Source: an uncultured Bacilli bacterium
GTDB lineage: Bacteria > Bacillota_I > Bacilli_A > RF39 > UBA660
Reading direction: 5' to 3'
Length of the DNA stretch: 64,000 nucleotides
Assembly: GCA_947585665.1 (NCBI GenBank)
Contig: CANPXE010000003.1
Location: forward strand, 47,524 to 111,523
The position numbers and the translations under genes were made by a program. Shown in pieces: positions 34,132 to 42,764 of this stretch (positions are counted from its first letter, which is position 1; each line of letters begins with the position of its first letter). The notes under the pieces were generated by a model. It was not told the origin of the DNA and did no database searches. It saw nothing but the letters and a program-made list of their open reading frames with translations.

Positions 34132-34892
34132 TGAAAATAAAAATTATTTCAAGTGGGTCTAAAGCTAATTGTACTTTGATCAGTTGTGGTAAAACTAATA
34201 TTTTAATTGATGCTGGACCAACTGCTAGTTTTATAAGTACGGAACTAGAAAAAGAAAATTTAACGCCTAAAGATATTAAGGCAATTATTATAACGCATAC
34301 GCATAGTGATCACATTAAGGGATTACAAACCTTTCTAAAAAAGACTAATGCTAAAGTCTGTGTTACGGAAGAAAAAATTGAAGACATAATTAAGATTGTA
34401 CCGGCTAGTTCAATCGAACTAATTGATAAATTCTTTCAACTAGATGATGTATTCATTGAACTATTACCACTTTCACATGATGTTTCTTGTGACGGAATGA
34501 TTATCAAATATGATGATAAAGAATTGGTATATATTACTGATACTGGCTATGTTAATAAGAAATATTTACCTAAACTTACCAATAAAGATTTATATATAGT
34601 TGAAACTAATTATAATGAAGAAATGTTAATGAATGGCCCATATCCCTATTTGTTAAAACAAAGAATTCTTGGTGATAGTGGACATCTATCTAATCGTTAT
34701 ACAGGAAAATTGCTTGCGAAATGTATTGGTCCTAATACTAAGTATGTTTTCTTAGCGCACATTAGTGAAAACAATAATACTTATGATTTAGCTTTAGAAG
34801 AAGTTAAAGATGAATTAAAAGATATTGATTTCGATGTTGATAAATTAATAGTAACACATCAAAATACTGCTTGTGAGATGGTGGAAATATGA
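34131..34892 (+). CDS. walJ: MBL-fold metallohydrolase WalJ
   Basis: 253 residues. Metallo-beta-lactamase fold of the YycJ/WalJ family, linked to cell division and wall metabolism or DNA repair in related species. Seen: SSGSKANCTLI near the N-terminus, THTHSDHIKGL near residue 57, SHDVSC near 116, ITDTGY near 137. Start overlaps the previous stop; the end overlaps rlmH by 4 bp. walR and walK are not in this window. Confidence 0.92.
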   Translation: MKIKIISSGSKANCTLISCGKTNILIDAGPTASFISTELEKENLTPKDIKAIIITHTHSDHIKGLQTFLKKTNAKVCVTEEKIEDIIKIVPASSIELIDKFFQLDDVFIELLPLSHDVSCDGMIIKYDDKELVYITDTGYVNKKYLPKLTNKDLYIVETNYNEEMLMNGPYPYLLKQRILGDSGHLSNRYTGKLLAKCIGPNTKYVFLAHISENNNTYDLALEEVKDELKDIDFDVDKLIVTHQNTACEMVEI

Positions 34893-35344
34893 TTAAAATA
34901 ATTTGTGTTGGCAAGGTAAAAGAAAATTTTTATCGTGAAGCAATTGAAGAGTATAAAAAACGTCTTTCTAAATATACACAATTAGAAATTGTTGAAATAA
35001 TGGATGAAGGTTTAACCGATGTTAAAACATCTTTGAAACTTGAAGGGGAAAAGATTCTAAAACAAGTAAATCCTAAAGATTACATAATAACTCTAGAAAT
35101 TGAAGGAAAAGAGTTAACATCCGTCGAACTAGCCGAAAAGTTAGATTCTATCTTTAACACTAACAGCAACATAACTTTCATCATTGGTGGTAGTTATGGT
35201 TTATCTGAAGAAGTAAAAAAGATATCTAAATATCGTTTATCTTTTTCAAAGATGACTTTTCCTCATCAATTATTTAGAGTCATTCTTTTAGAACAAATAT
35301 ATAGAGCATTTAAAATAAACAATAATGAGTCTTATCATAAGTAA
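34889..35344 (+). CDS. rlmH: 23S rRNA pseudouridine1915 N3-methyltransferase
   Basis: 151 residues. SPOUT-type methyltransferase acting on assembled 70S ribosomes. Seen: IICVGKVKENFYREAIEEY, the SAM-binding FIIGGSYGLSEEV near residue 103 and the C-terminal FPHQLFRVILLEQIYRAF. The 3' end forms part of its terminator. Confidence 0.97.
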   Translation: MIKIICVGKVKENFYREAIEEYKKRLSKYTQLEIVEIMDEGLTDVKTSLKLEGEKILKQVNPKDYIITLEIEGKELTSVELAEKLDSIFNTNSNITFIIGGSYGLSEEVKKISKYRLSFSKMTFPHQLFRVILLEQIYRAFKINNNESYHK

Positions 35345-35362
35345 GCATTATTGTTTTTTTTT
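35318..35362 (+). terminator. Terminator at the end of rlmH
   Basis: AACAATAATG (35318-35327) pairs perfectly with CATTATTGTT (35346-35355), then T. An inner CTTATCATAAG dyad is in the loop. Confidence 0.8.
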
Positions 35363-35400
35363 ATTAAAAATGATAATATAAAAAAGAAAGTAGTGATTAT

Positions 35401-37080
35401 ATGAAAGAAGCACTTGTTTTAACAGCGTTCCTTGGTACTATTAATCAAAATGTTATGGCTAATGAACCAACGGAAGCAGTTGTTGATTTAACGAAAATGA
35501 ATATATATGAAATTCAAGAAGCTGTTGATGATGGATACTTAACGTATGAAAAAATAATGCAGATTTATCTTGATCGAATTGATAAATATAATGGTAAGTA
35601 TAATGCGGTTTTAAATGTTAATAAAAATGCTTTAGAAGAAGCACGAAAAAAGGATGAAGAATACAAACGTCAAGGTCGTAGTAGTTTATTATTTGGTTTA
35701 CCTATTTTAGTTAAAGATAATATTGATGTTAAAGGTCTTCCAACAACAGCGGGAACAAAAGCTCTTAAAGATAATTACCCTAAAGAGAATGCTCCTGCGG
35801 TGCAAAACATTATTGATGCTGGGGGTATCATCATTGGTAAAACAAATATGAGTGAATTTGCGATTTCAGCTTATAACTCATATAGTAGTTATGGTAATGT
35901 ATACAATTCTTATAATACTAATTATTCCAGTTATGGATCATCTGGCGGTACAGCCGTTGGAGTAGCTGCAAATTTTGCTGTTGCTGGTCTTGGAACAGAT
36001 ACTGGTGGTAGTGTTAGATTACCTAGTGCCGCTAACAATTTGGTAGGTCTTCGTCCAACTTGGGGAAGTGTTTCACCAGATGGTGTTATCAAGTATGATA
36101 AAACTCGTGATACTATTGGACCAATAACAAGATTTGTAGAAGATAATGCGATTTTAATGGATGTTATTTCTAAAGATAAAACAGAGTTTGAAAAGTCTTT
36201 AACATCTAAAAAGAGTTTAAAGGGTGTAAGAATTGGGGTTGCTACGCAATTTATGAGTCTTTCTTCAACGACGACAGGAATCGCAACTTCTAAAGTTGAT
36301 AGTGATATCTATAACTTAATGCAAAAAGCAATTAATAATTTAAAGAGTTTAGGTGCCGAAATAGTCTATATAAATAATTTCTATAATGGTTATTATTCTT
36401 TTAATGACACATCTTTCTGTTATGACTTAAATGAATATTTAAAGGGTACAACGGGTCCAATTAGAACTTGGCAACAATTAAAGGCATCAGGGCAATACGT
36501 CAGCAATATGAATTGGGTTAACTCTAATTGGTGTGATACTGATTATACTGAGTCAACAGCTTATAAGAACACTTTAACGGCTCGTAATAATTATAAAAAC
36601 TATGTTAAAGATCGTTTTGATAATAATGATGTTGATGTTGTAATCTACCCAACTATTCGTAGTAAACTTTCAACTTATAGTGCTAGCCGTAGTGTTTCTA
36701 CTAAGACAGCTGCCTATACTATAACAGCTACTGGTTATCCATCAATGAATGTTCAAATTGGTAGTATTAATGGTTTATACTATGGAATGGAAATGGTTGC
36801 TCTTGCTAATAATGAAGAAGCAATATACTCTATTGCTTACTTATATCAAAATAAAACAAATTATTATAAAAATCCTAGTATATCTAAAAATTTATATAAT
36901 TTATCAGATACTCTTTTAAAAGTAAAGAACTATTATGACAAAGTTAAAAGTTCTACTTATCAAAAACTAGATAATGTTACGGATTATTATTTAAAAGATT
37001 ATTCTAGTACAACTAAATCTAATCTAAAAGAAAGTTTAATTCTTGGACTATATAATTTAATAAATAAAAATACAAAATAG
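35401..37080 (+). CDS. Amidase-signature hydrolase, probably secreted
   Basis: 559 residues. Amidase-signature family with the Ser-cisSer-Lys triad visible: Lys105 in PILVKDN, cis-Ser near 180 in YGSSGGTAVGVAA, nucleophile Ser near 204 in GTDTGGSVRLPSA. The first 20 residues look like a short signal peptide ending near VMA-NEP. The middle has an unusual Tyr/Ser/Asn-rich loop (residues about 155-178). Not GatA: gatB and gatC are absent nearby and GatA is not secreted. Substrate unknown; peptides or amides outside the cell are possible. Confidence 0.85.
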   Translation: MKEALVLTAFLGTINQNVMANEPTEAVVDLTKMNIYEIQEAVDDGYLTYEKIMQIYLDRIDKYNGKYNAVLNVNKNALEEARKKDEEYKRQGRSSLLFGLPILVKDNIDVKGLPTTAGTKALKDNYPKENAPAVQNIIDAGGIIIGKTNMSEFAISAYNSYSSYGNVYNSYNTNYSSYGSSGGTAVGVAANFAVAGLGTDTGGSVRLPSAANNLVGLRPTWGSVSPDGVIKYDKTRDTIGPITRFVEDNAILMDVISKDKTEFEKSLTSKKSLKGVRIGVATQFMSLSSTTTGIATSKVDSDIYNLMQKAINNLKSLGAEIVYINNFYNGYYSFNDTSFCYDLNEYLKGTTGPIRTWQQLKASGQYVSNMNWVNSNWCDTDYTESTAYKNTLTARNNYKNYVKDRFDNNDVDVVIYPTIRSKLSTYSASRSVSTKTAAYTITATGYPSMNVQIGSINGLYYGMEMVALANNEEAIYSIAYLYQNKTNYYKNPSISKNLYNLSDTLLKVKNYYDKVKSSTYQKLDNVTDYYLKDYSSTTKSNLKESLILGLYNLINKNTK

Positions 37081-37124
37081 TTCAAGTAATTAAACTTTTT
37101 TAATAGAATTAACTAGGTGAAAAT

Positions 37125-38384
37125 ATGGACATAATAAATAAAGTAATATGGTTAGTTACAACATCAGTAATTCTATTATCAGGTATCTTTTTTTCTATTA
37201 AGTTAGGTTTTCCACAATTTAGAATAAAGAAAATTTTTAAAAGTATTAATAATAAAAGTAATAATTGTGTTAGTGTTTTAGATAGTCTTATGATGTCTTT
37301 ATCATCACGAATAGGCGTTGGGTCAATCGCTGGAATTGCGCTTGCGATTAAGTATGGCGGTATAGGAAGTATTTTTTGGATATGGGTTATTACTATTGTT
37401 GTTTCAAGTATTTCTTATCTTGAAAGTATTTATGGGGCTAGATACAAAGAAAAAATAAAATGGAGTACATTAGTTGGAGGACCACATTATTATATTGATA
37501 AAGTTTTAAATAAAAAAGTTTTAGCGCGTATCTATGCTTTATTAATAATTGTGTCATATGGCATCGGTTTTATTACGATTCAAACCAATACTGTTTCAAG
37601 AGTGGTTGTTTTATCAACAAATTGGAACTTAAAAGTAATTAGTATCGTTATCCTTCTTACAGCGCTATATTGTCTTTTTTCAAGTAGTCATAAAAAGAGT
37701 AAAATAATTAGTAAAATGGTTCCTTTGATGACCGGACTATATTTATTATTAGGAGTGTTTGTCTTATTATTTAATTTTCGATTAGTTTGTAAAATAATTA
37801 TTGATATTGTTATAACTGCTTTCAACTATAAAGCTCTTGGTGGTTCAGTTATCTATTCTTTAATTGTAGGGATGCAAAGAGCTATTTTTTCAACTGAAGT
37901 TGGTATTGGAACATCGGCTATTTCTTCCGCAATGACGGATACCCAAGATGAGAATCAAGGATATGTACAAATATTAGGTAATTATATTACAAGTTTCATC
38001 ATTTGTACTATAACAGCTCTCATCATTCTATCTTCTAACTTTCATAATTATATCGATAGTAGTACTAATGGTATAGAACTTGCTTATTTTGCTTTTAAAT
38101 ATCACTTTGGTAGCATCGGTAAAATATTTATTTTTATATGTATCATTCTTTTTGCCTATTCAACGATTATTTCCGGATTTTATTATGGTGAAGTTGCCTT
38201 ACAATATCTAACTAAGAAAAAAGTTTTCAATTTTATTTATAAATTAATAGTCATAGTCTTTATTTTCATATCTTGTTGGATGAGTGCTACTAAAATATGG
38301 ACTTTAATTGATATATTGGTTGCTTTTTTATGTTTGATAAATATTTATGCCATTATCTTAATCTATAAAAAAAATAATAAATAG
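37125..38384 (+). CDS. AGCS-family sodium:alanine/glycine symporter
   Basis: 419 residues. Multi-span membrane transporter. Family motifs: GVGSIAGIALAIKYGGIGSIFWIW (residues about 65-88), LVGGPHYYID near 115 and a central GMQRAIFSTEVGIGTS near 250 (like the family RGVFSNEAG segment). The usual GGPMYY has His in place of Met. About ten hydrophobic segments. It likely imports alanine or glycine with sodium. Single gene between the amidase and ung. Confidence 0.88.
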   Translation: MDIINKVIWLVTTSVILLSGIFFSIKLGFPQFRIKKIFKSINNKSNNCVSVLDSLMMSLSSRIGVGSIAGIALAIKYGGIGSIFWIWVITIVVSSISYLESIYGARYKEKIKWSTLVGGPHYYIDKVLNKKVLARIYALLIIVSYGIGFITIQTNTVSRVVVLSTNWNLKVISIVILLTALYCLFSSSHKKSKIISKMVPLMTGLYLLLGVFVLLFNFRLVCKIIIDIVITAFNYKALGGSVIYSLIVGMQRAIFSTEVGIGTSAISSAMTDTQDENQGYVQILGNYITSFIICTITALIILSSNFHNYIDSSTNGIELAYFAFKYHFGSIGKIFIFICIILFAYSTIISGFYYGEVALQYLTKKKVFNFIYKLIVIVFIFISCWMSATKIWTLIDILVAFLCLINIYAIILIYKKNNK

Positions 38385-38407
38385 GGTATAATTAATTTGG
38401 TGGTAAT

Positions 38408-39073
38408 ATGTTGGGAAATGACTGGGATGAATTATTGAAAGATGAAATAAATAAAGATTATTTTCAAGAATTATTTAGTTTTGTTAAAGAAGAGTATCAA
38501 AAACATACTGTTTATCCAAAGATGAGTGAAGTATTTAATGCTTTTCGTCATACGGCTTATAAAGATGTTAAAGTTGTCATTTTAGGACAAGATCCATATC
38601 ATGGTGAAAACGAAGCTGAAGGGTTATCTTTTTCGGTTAAGACTGGTATTAGAAAGCCGCCATCTTTGAATAATATTTTTAAAGAATTACATGATGATTT
38701 AGGGTATGAAATAAGTGAAAGTGGTAGTCTTATTAAATGGACTGAAGAAGGAGTTCTCCTATTAAATAGTGTTTTAACTGTTGAAAAGGATAAACCCGCA
38801 TCCCATAAAGATCACGGTTGGGAAACATTTACGGATGCTGTCATATCAAAAATAAACGAAAAAGAAACACCGGTTGTTTTCATTCTTTGGGGTAATTATG
38901 CTCGTGCTAAAAAGATATTAATTACTAATCCTATTCATTATATTATTGAATCACCACATCCATCACCATATTCCGCTAATAATGGTTTCTTTGGAAGTAA
39001 ACCTTTTTCGAAAACAAATAATTTTCTTAAGTCCAAAGGCATTTCACCAATTGATTGGAATTTAGTTAAATAA
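38408..39073 (+). CDS. ung: Uracil-DNA glycosylase
   Basis: 221 residues. Removes uracil from DNA. Seen: catalytic VVILGQDPYHG with Asp62, LLLNSVLTV near residue 115, and the DNA-intercalating HPSPYSA near 187. gerQ lies close by, as ywdL does to ung in B. subtilis. Complements the dUTPase encoded at 19899. Confidence 0.98.
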   Translation: MLGNDWDELLKDEINKDYFQELFSFVKEEYQKHTVYPKMSEVFNAFRHTAYKDVKVVILGQDPYHGENEAEGLSFSVKTGIRKPPSLNNIFKELHDDLGYEISESGSLIKWTEEGVLLLNSVLTVEKDKPASHKDHGWETFTDAVISKINEKETPVVFILWGNYARAKKILITNPIHYIIESPHPSPYSANNGFFGSKPFSKTNNFLKSKGISPIDWNLVK

Positions 39074-39081
39074 ATTTGTTA

Positions 39082-39110
39082 TTGACAAAATGTTAAAAAG
39101 ATGGTATAAT
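39082..39110 (+). promoter_or_regulatory. Near-consensus sigma-A promoter
   Basis: TTGACA (39082-39087), exact 17-bp spacer, TATAAT (39105-39110) with extended TG. Transcription should begin near 39117, right at the riboswitch. The best-matching promoter in the window. Confidence 0.9.
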
Positions 39111-39116
39111 GTAGTC

Positions 39117-39236
39117 ATGTTGAGAGGGAGTAGTTCTCATAGTTTGATTCGTCATTACGATATTAAATCCGGATTAAACGATAACATTGTTATTGAACAA
39201 GACTTTCACATTTAATTGTGAGGCCTTGTTTTTCTT
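39117..39236 (+). promoter_or_regulatory. Probable yybP-ykoY (manganese) riboswitch with terminator
   Basis: Conserved elements of this class are in order: GGGAGTAG (39126-39133), TCGTCA (39149-39154) and a closing AACAAGAC (39196-39203). P1 can form from TGAGAG (39121-39126) with CTTTCA (39203-39208). The same CTTTCA lies in the 5' arm of a terminator: AACAAG (39196-39201) with CTTGTT (39225-39230) and CACA (39207-39210) with TGTG (39217-39220), then T. Aptamer and terminator are thus exclusive, giving an ON switch when ligand is bound. Class is recognised by motif, not by search. Confidence 0.68.
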
Positions 39237-39267
39237 TTACCTCACAATAATATAGGGGGGAAAAAAT

Positions 39268-39792
39268 ATGGAAAAGAAAAAATTTTATTTTGCTTCACCA
39301 GTATTTCATGAGTGTGCTTTGATTGAGCATTGGATACAATATGAGACATTTGGACAAATTGATCATAACATATTTGTTTCACAAAGAAAGGTTCTTGTTT
39401 ATGGTGTAACTGATGAAAATGGTGAGACCAAATTCTATAGTTTTCCTAAAGGAAAACAAGTTTTTGAAAAAAATTATAATTCATCTTATAGTACGGAATC
39501 AGGACCTTGGGAAGTTGAATATTGTGGACCTTATTGTAGTGAAAATGGACCATCGCAATCTTATGACAAACATCCTGATATATTAAGTTATTTTGTACCA
39601 ATTGAAGAATATTTTTCATTAAGTTCTGAAGTAACATCACCTGCTTTAGCAAGACTATATTTAAGACTTGCTAACTACCAAAAGAAAGGTTATGTAAAGC
39701 TATCTACAGATGAAGAAGAAGCAAAAAAACAAATTGAAGATATTAAAGTAAGAAAATCTTCACAAGAAAAAACATTAGTAAAAACGAAATAA
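39268..39792 (+). CDS. Unrecognised 174-residue protein under the riboswitch
   Basis: SD AGGGGGG, 31 bp after the riboswitch terminator. I do not recognise the family. Soluble, aromatic-rich, with a Tyr/Ser/Gly/Pro segment around residues 75-115 containing CGPYCSENGP, and a charged helical C-terminus from about residue 147. No membrane segment, so it is not one of the usual targets of this riboswitch class (MntP, TerC or P-type ATPases). Its N-terminus KFYFASPVF resembles KLYLATSVF of the gene at 44230. It ends at a terminator facing two minus-strand genes. Confidence 0.7.
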   Translation: MEKKKFYFASPVFHECALIEHWIQYETFGQIDHNIFVSQRKVLVYGVTDENGETKFYSFPKGKQVFEKNYNSSYSTESGPWEVEYCGPYCSENGPSQSYDKHPDILSYFVPIEEYFSLSSEVTSPALARLYLRLANYQKKGYVKLSTDEEEAKKQIEDIKVRKSSQEKTLVKTK

Positions 39793-39802
39793 TAATCTTA
39801 AT

Positions 39803-39830
39803 AAAGGCATACTCATGTATGTCTTTTATT
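39803..39830 (+). terminator. Plus-strand terminator
   Basis: AAAGGCATAC (39803-39812) pairs with GTATGTCTTT (39817-39826), one G-U; T-rich tail. Confidence 0.7.
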
Positions 39831-39843
39831 TTTATAATAAAAT

Positions 39844-39867
39844 AAAAAAAGTTGAGATAACTCAACT
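39844..39867 (-). terminator. Minus-strand terminator of the LemA-like gene
   Basis: AGTTGAG (39850-39856) pairs with CTCAACT (39861-39867); on the minus strand it is followed by seven T. Confidence 0.75.
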
Positions 39868-39874
39868 ATAATTT

Positions 39875-40429
39875 TTAAGAATTTGCCTCTTTTTTCTTTT
39901 TATCTTTTAATATTTCAAAGAATTCATCTTCTTCGAAAGTGTATAAGAATTTAAAGTCATATCCTTTTTTTCTTGCTACTAAATTAGATGGGAACTTATC
40001 TAATAATTCATTAAAAATAGTTGAATTATCATTATAGAACAATTTAGTAGCATCAAGATTAGTCTCTAATTCTTCTAAAGCATTTATCTTATTCTTTAAT
40101 TCTTCTTCAGGAATGAATGATTTGTTAACTAATAAGTATTCTTTTAACTCGGAATATACTTCGGAAAGTTCACGATCAAGTTTTAAACTATCAATATTCT
40201 TTTTGGTTATTTTGGCAACTGAAGAAAAAACACGGTTTTCATTCAATTCATTAATCTCTTCACAAATTTCATTTAAAATACTACCTTTACGATTTAATAA
40301 CTCATCAATTTCATTTTCACCATCATGAATTCGTACTAAAATAGAATTAAAATCTTTTGTTACGTCTTTTAATTTATAAATAAATATAACGGTAATTATA
40401 ACGATTAATAAAATTATATAAGGAATCAT
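39875..40429 (-). CDS. LemA-like membrane-anchored helical protein
   Basis: 184 residues, SD GGAGG. One N-terminal membrane segment (residues 2-16), then a helical bundle. The C-terminal FYNDNSTIFNELLDKFPSNL followed by VARKKGYDFK..FFE matches the LemA pattern (Y-N..V..YN......FP..L.A...GF....FF). The first half is more divergent than typical LemA proteins. Role of LemA proteins is poorly known. Same strand as gerQ upstream, with a 52-bp gap. Confidence 0.75.
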   Translation of the reverse strand: MIPYIILLIVIITVIFIYKLKDVTKDFNSILVRIHDGENEIDELLNRKGSILNEICEEINELNENRVFSSVAKITKKNIDSLKLDRELSEVYSELKEYLLVNKSFIPEEELKNKINALEELETNLDATKLFYNDNSTIFNELLDKFPSNLVARKKGYDFKFLYTFEEDEFFEILKDKKKKEANS

Positions 40430-40481
40430 CTTTGGACCTCCATTCTAAAAGAATTATATCAAAAAAAAAAGAATGATTCAA

Positions 40482-40883
40482 TCACTCTTTACTTATATTT
40501 GGTTTTTGATCAAATGTTGCATAATTTAAATAAATGCTCCATATCAAATAATATTCACGATTATCTTCATTGTAGACCAAGATGTAATCATCTCCTGCTT
40601 CCGCTAAAACACCATAGAAGATTTTGTCACGCCAATCAACTGAATCAGGAAATGAAACAAAGAAATAACCAGAAATACCAACATTATTTTTTAAGACATT
40701 TTGAGCATAACTACTACTGTTGGAATTATAACCAGTATTACTAAAACCATTTAAATTGTTTAATGGACCCGTTAGAGTAGGATTACTATTTGAATTAACA
40801 CCACTATTATTACTTGTATTTAAAAAATCATTATAGTTAGGAAGACCTTGGATATTATCATTTCTAAAAAAAGCACCATTCAT
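40482..40883 (-). CDS. gerQ: Spore coat protein GerQ
   Basis: 133 residues, SD AAAGGATG. The C-terminal 70 residues match GerQ (YwdL): GYFFVSFPDSVDWRDKIFYG and VLAEAGDDYILV, then YYLIWSIYLNYATFD. In B. subtilis GerQ retains the cortex hydrolase CwlJ in the coat and is cross-linked by transglutaminase Tgl through N-terminal lysines. Here the first 60 residues are Asn/Ser/Gly/Leu rich with no lysine, so cross-linking by that route is unlikely. Upstream on the minus strand CATATATTA (40912-40904) fits a sigma-E/K -10. Confidence 0.88.
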   Translation of the reverse strand: MNGAFFRNDNIQGLPNYNDFLNTSNNSGVNSNSNPTLTGPLNNLNGFSNTGYNSNSSSYAQNVLKNNVGISGYFFVSFPDSVDWRDKIFYGVLAEAGDDYILVYNEDNREYYLIWSIYLNYATFDQKPNISKE

Positions 40884-40903
40884 TTACTATCATCCTTTCA
40901 TTC

Positions 40904-40912
40904 TAATATATG
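40904..40912 (-). promoter_or_regulatory. Possible sporulation sigma -10 for gerQ
   Basis: Minus strand CATATATTA fits CATAnnnTA, the sigma-K/E -10 consensus, about 25 bp before the ATG. Confidence 0.4.
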
Positions 40913-40961
40913 TCAAATGTCTAGAAAATGATATAAATATTAATTTAAAAAGATAGAAATA

Positions 40962-40970
40962 TGTTATAAT
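40962..40970 (+). promoter_or_regulatory. pta promoter -10
   Basis: Extended -10 TGTTATAAT, 28 bp before the pta start. Confidence 0.55.
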
Positions 40971-40997
40971 TGGAAGAGAATGAAAGAGGGCCTATAT

Positions 40998-41996
40998 ATG
41001 AGTTTCATAGATGAAATAAAGATGCGTGCTAGAAGTGATAAAAAGACAATTGTTCTTCCTGAGAGTATGGATAGAAGAGTTTTAGAAGCTATTGAAATTA
41101 TTGAAAAAGAAGATTTTGCCAATATAATACTTCTTGGTAATAAAGAAGAAATTTTAAAAAATAATAGTGATTTAGATTTATCTAAAATAGAGGTTATAGA
41201 TCCTAATAAATCGATATTAACTGATGAATTAGCAAAAATTCTTTATGAACTTCGTAAAGGGAAGGGTATGACTTTAGAAGAAGCTAAACATCTTTTAACA
41301 GAAGACTTTATGTATTTTGCTTGTATGCTTTTAAAGATGAACCTTGCGGATGGTGTTGTATCAGGTGCGTGTCATTCGAGTGCTAATACGTTAAAACCAG
41401 CTTTACAAATCATTAAGACAAAAGAAGATGCTCCTTTAGTATCAGCATTCTTCTTGATGGTTGTTCCTAATTGTGAATATGGCGAAAATGGTATTTTTGT
41501 CTTTGGTGATAGTGGCCTAGAACAAAATCCTAATTCTGAAAAATTGGCAGCGATTGCATCTCTTTCTGCTGAAAGTTTCCAATTGTTAGTCCAAAAAGAA
41601 CCAATTGTGGCGTTACTATCTCATTCGACGATGGGAAGTGCTAAGCATGCTGATGTTGATAAAGTTGTTGAAGCCGTAAGGATTGCCAAAGAAAAATATC
41701 CACAATACAAGATTGATGGAGAATTACAACTAGATGCTGCGATAGTTCCCGAAATTGCTAAATCCAAAGCTCCTAATAGTGAAGTAGCAGGAAAAGCTAA
41801 TGTTTTGATTTTCCCCGATTTGGACGCTGGTAATATTGGTTACAAATTAGTTGAACGTCTTGCTAAAGCCGAAGCTTATGGTCCATTGTGCCAAGGAATT
41901 GCTAAGCCAGTTAACGATTTATCGCGTGGTTGTTCCAAAGAAGATATCGTTGGTGTTGTTGCGATAACTGCTGTTCAAGCCCAAAATAATAATTAG
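40998..41996 (+). CDS. pta: Phosphate acetyltransferase
   Basis: 332 residues from ATG 40998 (SD AAAGAGGG). Converts acetyl-CoA to acetyl phosphate, the first step of acetate fermentation. Seen: IVLPESMDRRVLEA near the N-terminus, MLLKMNLADGVVSGACHSSA near residue 112, FGDSGLEQNPN near 167, PNSEVAGKANVLIFPDLDAGNI near 254. ackA is not in this window. Fits a fermentative life. Confidence 0.96.
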   Translation: MSFIDEIKMRARSDKKTIVLPESMDRRVLEAIEIIEKEDFANIILLGNKEEILKNNSDLDLSKIEVIDPNKSILTDELAKILYELRKGKGMTLEEAKHLLTEDFMYFACMLLKMNLADGVVSGACHSSANTLKPALQIIKTKEDAPLVSAFFLMVVPNCEYGENGIFVFGDSGLEQNPNSEKLAAIASLSAESFQLLVQKEPIVALLSHSTMGSAKHADVDKVVEAVRIAKEKYPQYKIDGELQLDAAIVPEIAKSKAPNSEVAGKANVLIFPDLDAGNIGYKLVERLAKAEAYGPLCQGIAKPVNDLSRGCSKEDIVGVVAITAVQAQNNN

Positions 41997-42005
41997 ATAA
42001 CAATT

Positions 42006-42033
42006 AGAGAATAGAATTATCTATTCTCTTTAT
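42006..42033 (+). terminator. Terminator after pta
   Basis: AGAGAATAG (42006-42014) pairs perfectly with CTATTCTCT (42021-42029); T-rich tail. Confidence 0.8.
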
Positions 42034-42044
42034 TTTGGTAAAAA

Positions 42045-42073
42045 TTGACTTTTTGGAAGATTTGTGTTATAAT
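42045..42073 (+). promoter_or_regulatory. Promoter of the 180-residue unknown gene
   Basis: TTGACT (42045-42050), 17-bp spacer, TATAAT (42068-42073). Confidence 0.75.
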
Positions 42074-42123
42074 ACACGGCGTTATTAAAGAAGAAGTCGA
42101 TAGACTAAAAATAGGGGGTTAAA

Positions 42124-42666
42124 ATGAAAAGATTTACTAAGGAACTTAAAAGTAGAATGGATAGCACTATTCAAGATATCATATTAGATTTAACTGAATT
42201 ATCTAAAAAATATGACTTACGAGCAGTAGCAGCAGTTAAATGTGATATGGATGAAATTTTTATTGGTAGACAAAGAGTTATGCCTGGGTCTAAACAAGAA
42301 AATATTATCTTGGGTGATTGGATGTTACACGTTCTAAATGAAAAAGAAGGAAAAAGAGTTGTTTTATCTAGTGACACACATTCAGATTTAGGAGTTATTT
42401 CTTTTGTTTTGAGTGGTGAAAAAGGAGAACCAGATTTTGCATTAATTTCTGAAAAGAAAACTTTAAATAGTCTTTTATTTAGAGATAATGCTAGTCGTAT
42501 TTCTAACTCTAAGTATGATATATATTACAACTTTTTAGCATCCTATGCTGATACAAGAAGTAGTGTCATAGGTGAACTTGAAAGACAACAAAGAGAAAGA
42601 AAGACAAAATTAGAAAGTTCTGATAAACCAAAAGTAAAAGAAATGAAAAGTGCAAATACTATTTAA
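42124..42666 (+). CDS. Unrecognised 180-residue protein
   Basis: SD GGGGG. I do not recognise the family. Mixed alpha/beta core (residues 1-140) with DLRAVAAVKCDMDEIFIGRQ and VVLSSDTHSDLGVISFVLSG, then a highly charged helical tail (RQQRERKTKLESSDKPKVKEMK). No membrane segment. Strong promoter and own terminator, so a single-gene unit that is probably well expressed. Confidence 0.7.
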   Translation: MKRFTKELKSRMDSTIQDIILDLTELSKKYDLRAVAAVKCDMDEIFIGRQRVMPGSKQENIILGDWMLHVLNEKEGKRVVLSSDTHSDLGVISFVLSGEKGEPDFALISEKKTLNSLLFRDNASRISNSKYDIYYNFLASYADTRSSVIGELERQQRERKTKLESSDKPKVKEMKSANTI

Positions 42667-42687
42667 GTGTAATTTTACACTTTTTAT
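42665..42687 (+). terminator. Terminator after the 180-residue gene
   Basis: AAGTGTAA (42665-42672) and TTACACTT (42675-42682), then T. Confidence 0.65.
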
Positions 42688-42764
42688 TTTTTCTAAAATT
42701 TTATATAATATAATATTATTTGATAAAAGTTTATATTAATGAACTATGAGAAAGGAATATTAAA

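Noticed and set aside
35401..37080. GatA (Glu-tRNA amidotransferase subunit A)
   Set aside because: Signal-peptide-like start, Tyr/Ser-rich insertion, and no gatB or gatC nearby.
42041..42054. AAAA-N5-TTTT (ComK box-like) in the promoter of the 180-residue gene
   Set aside because: Single A/T pair; a ComK site needs two such boxes at set spacing, and this pattern is frequent in such AT-rich DNA.
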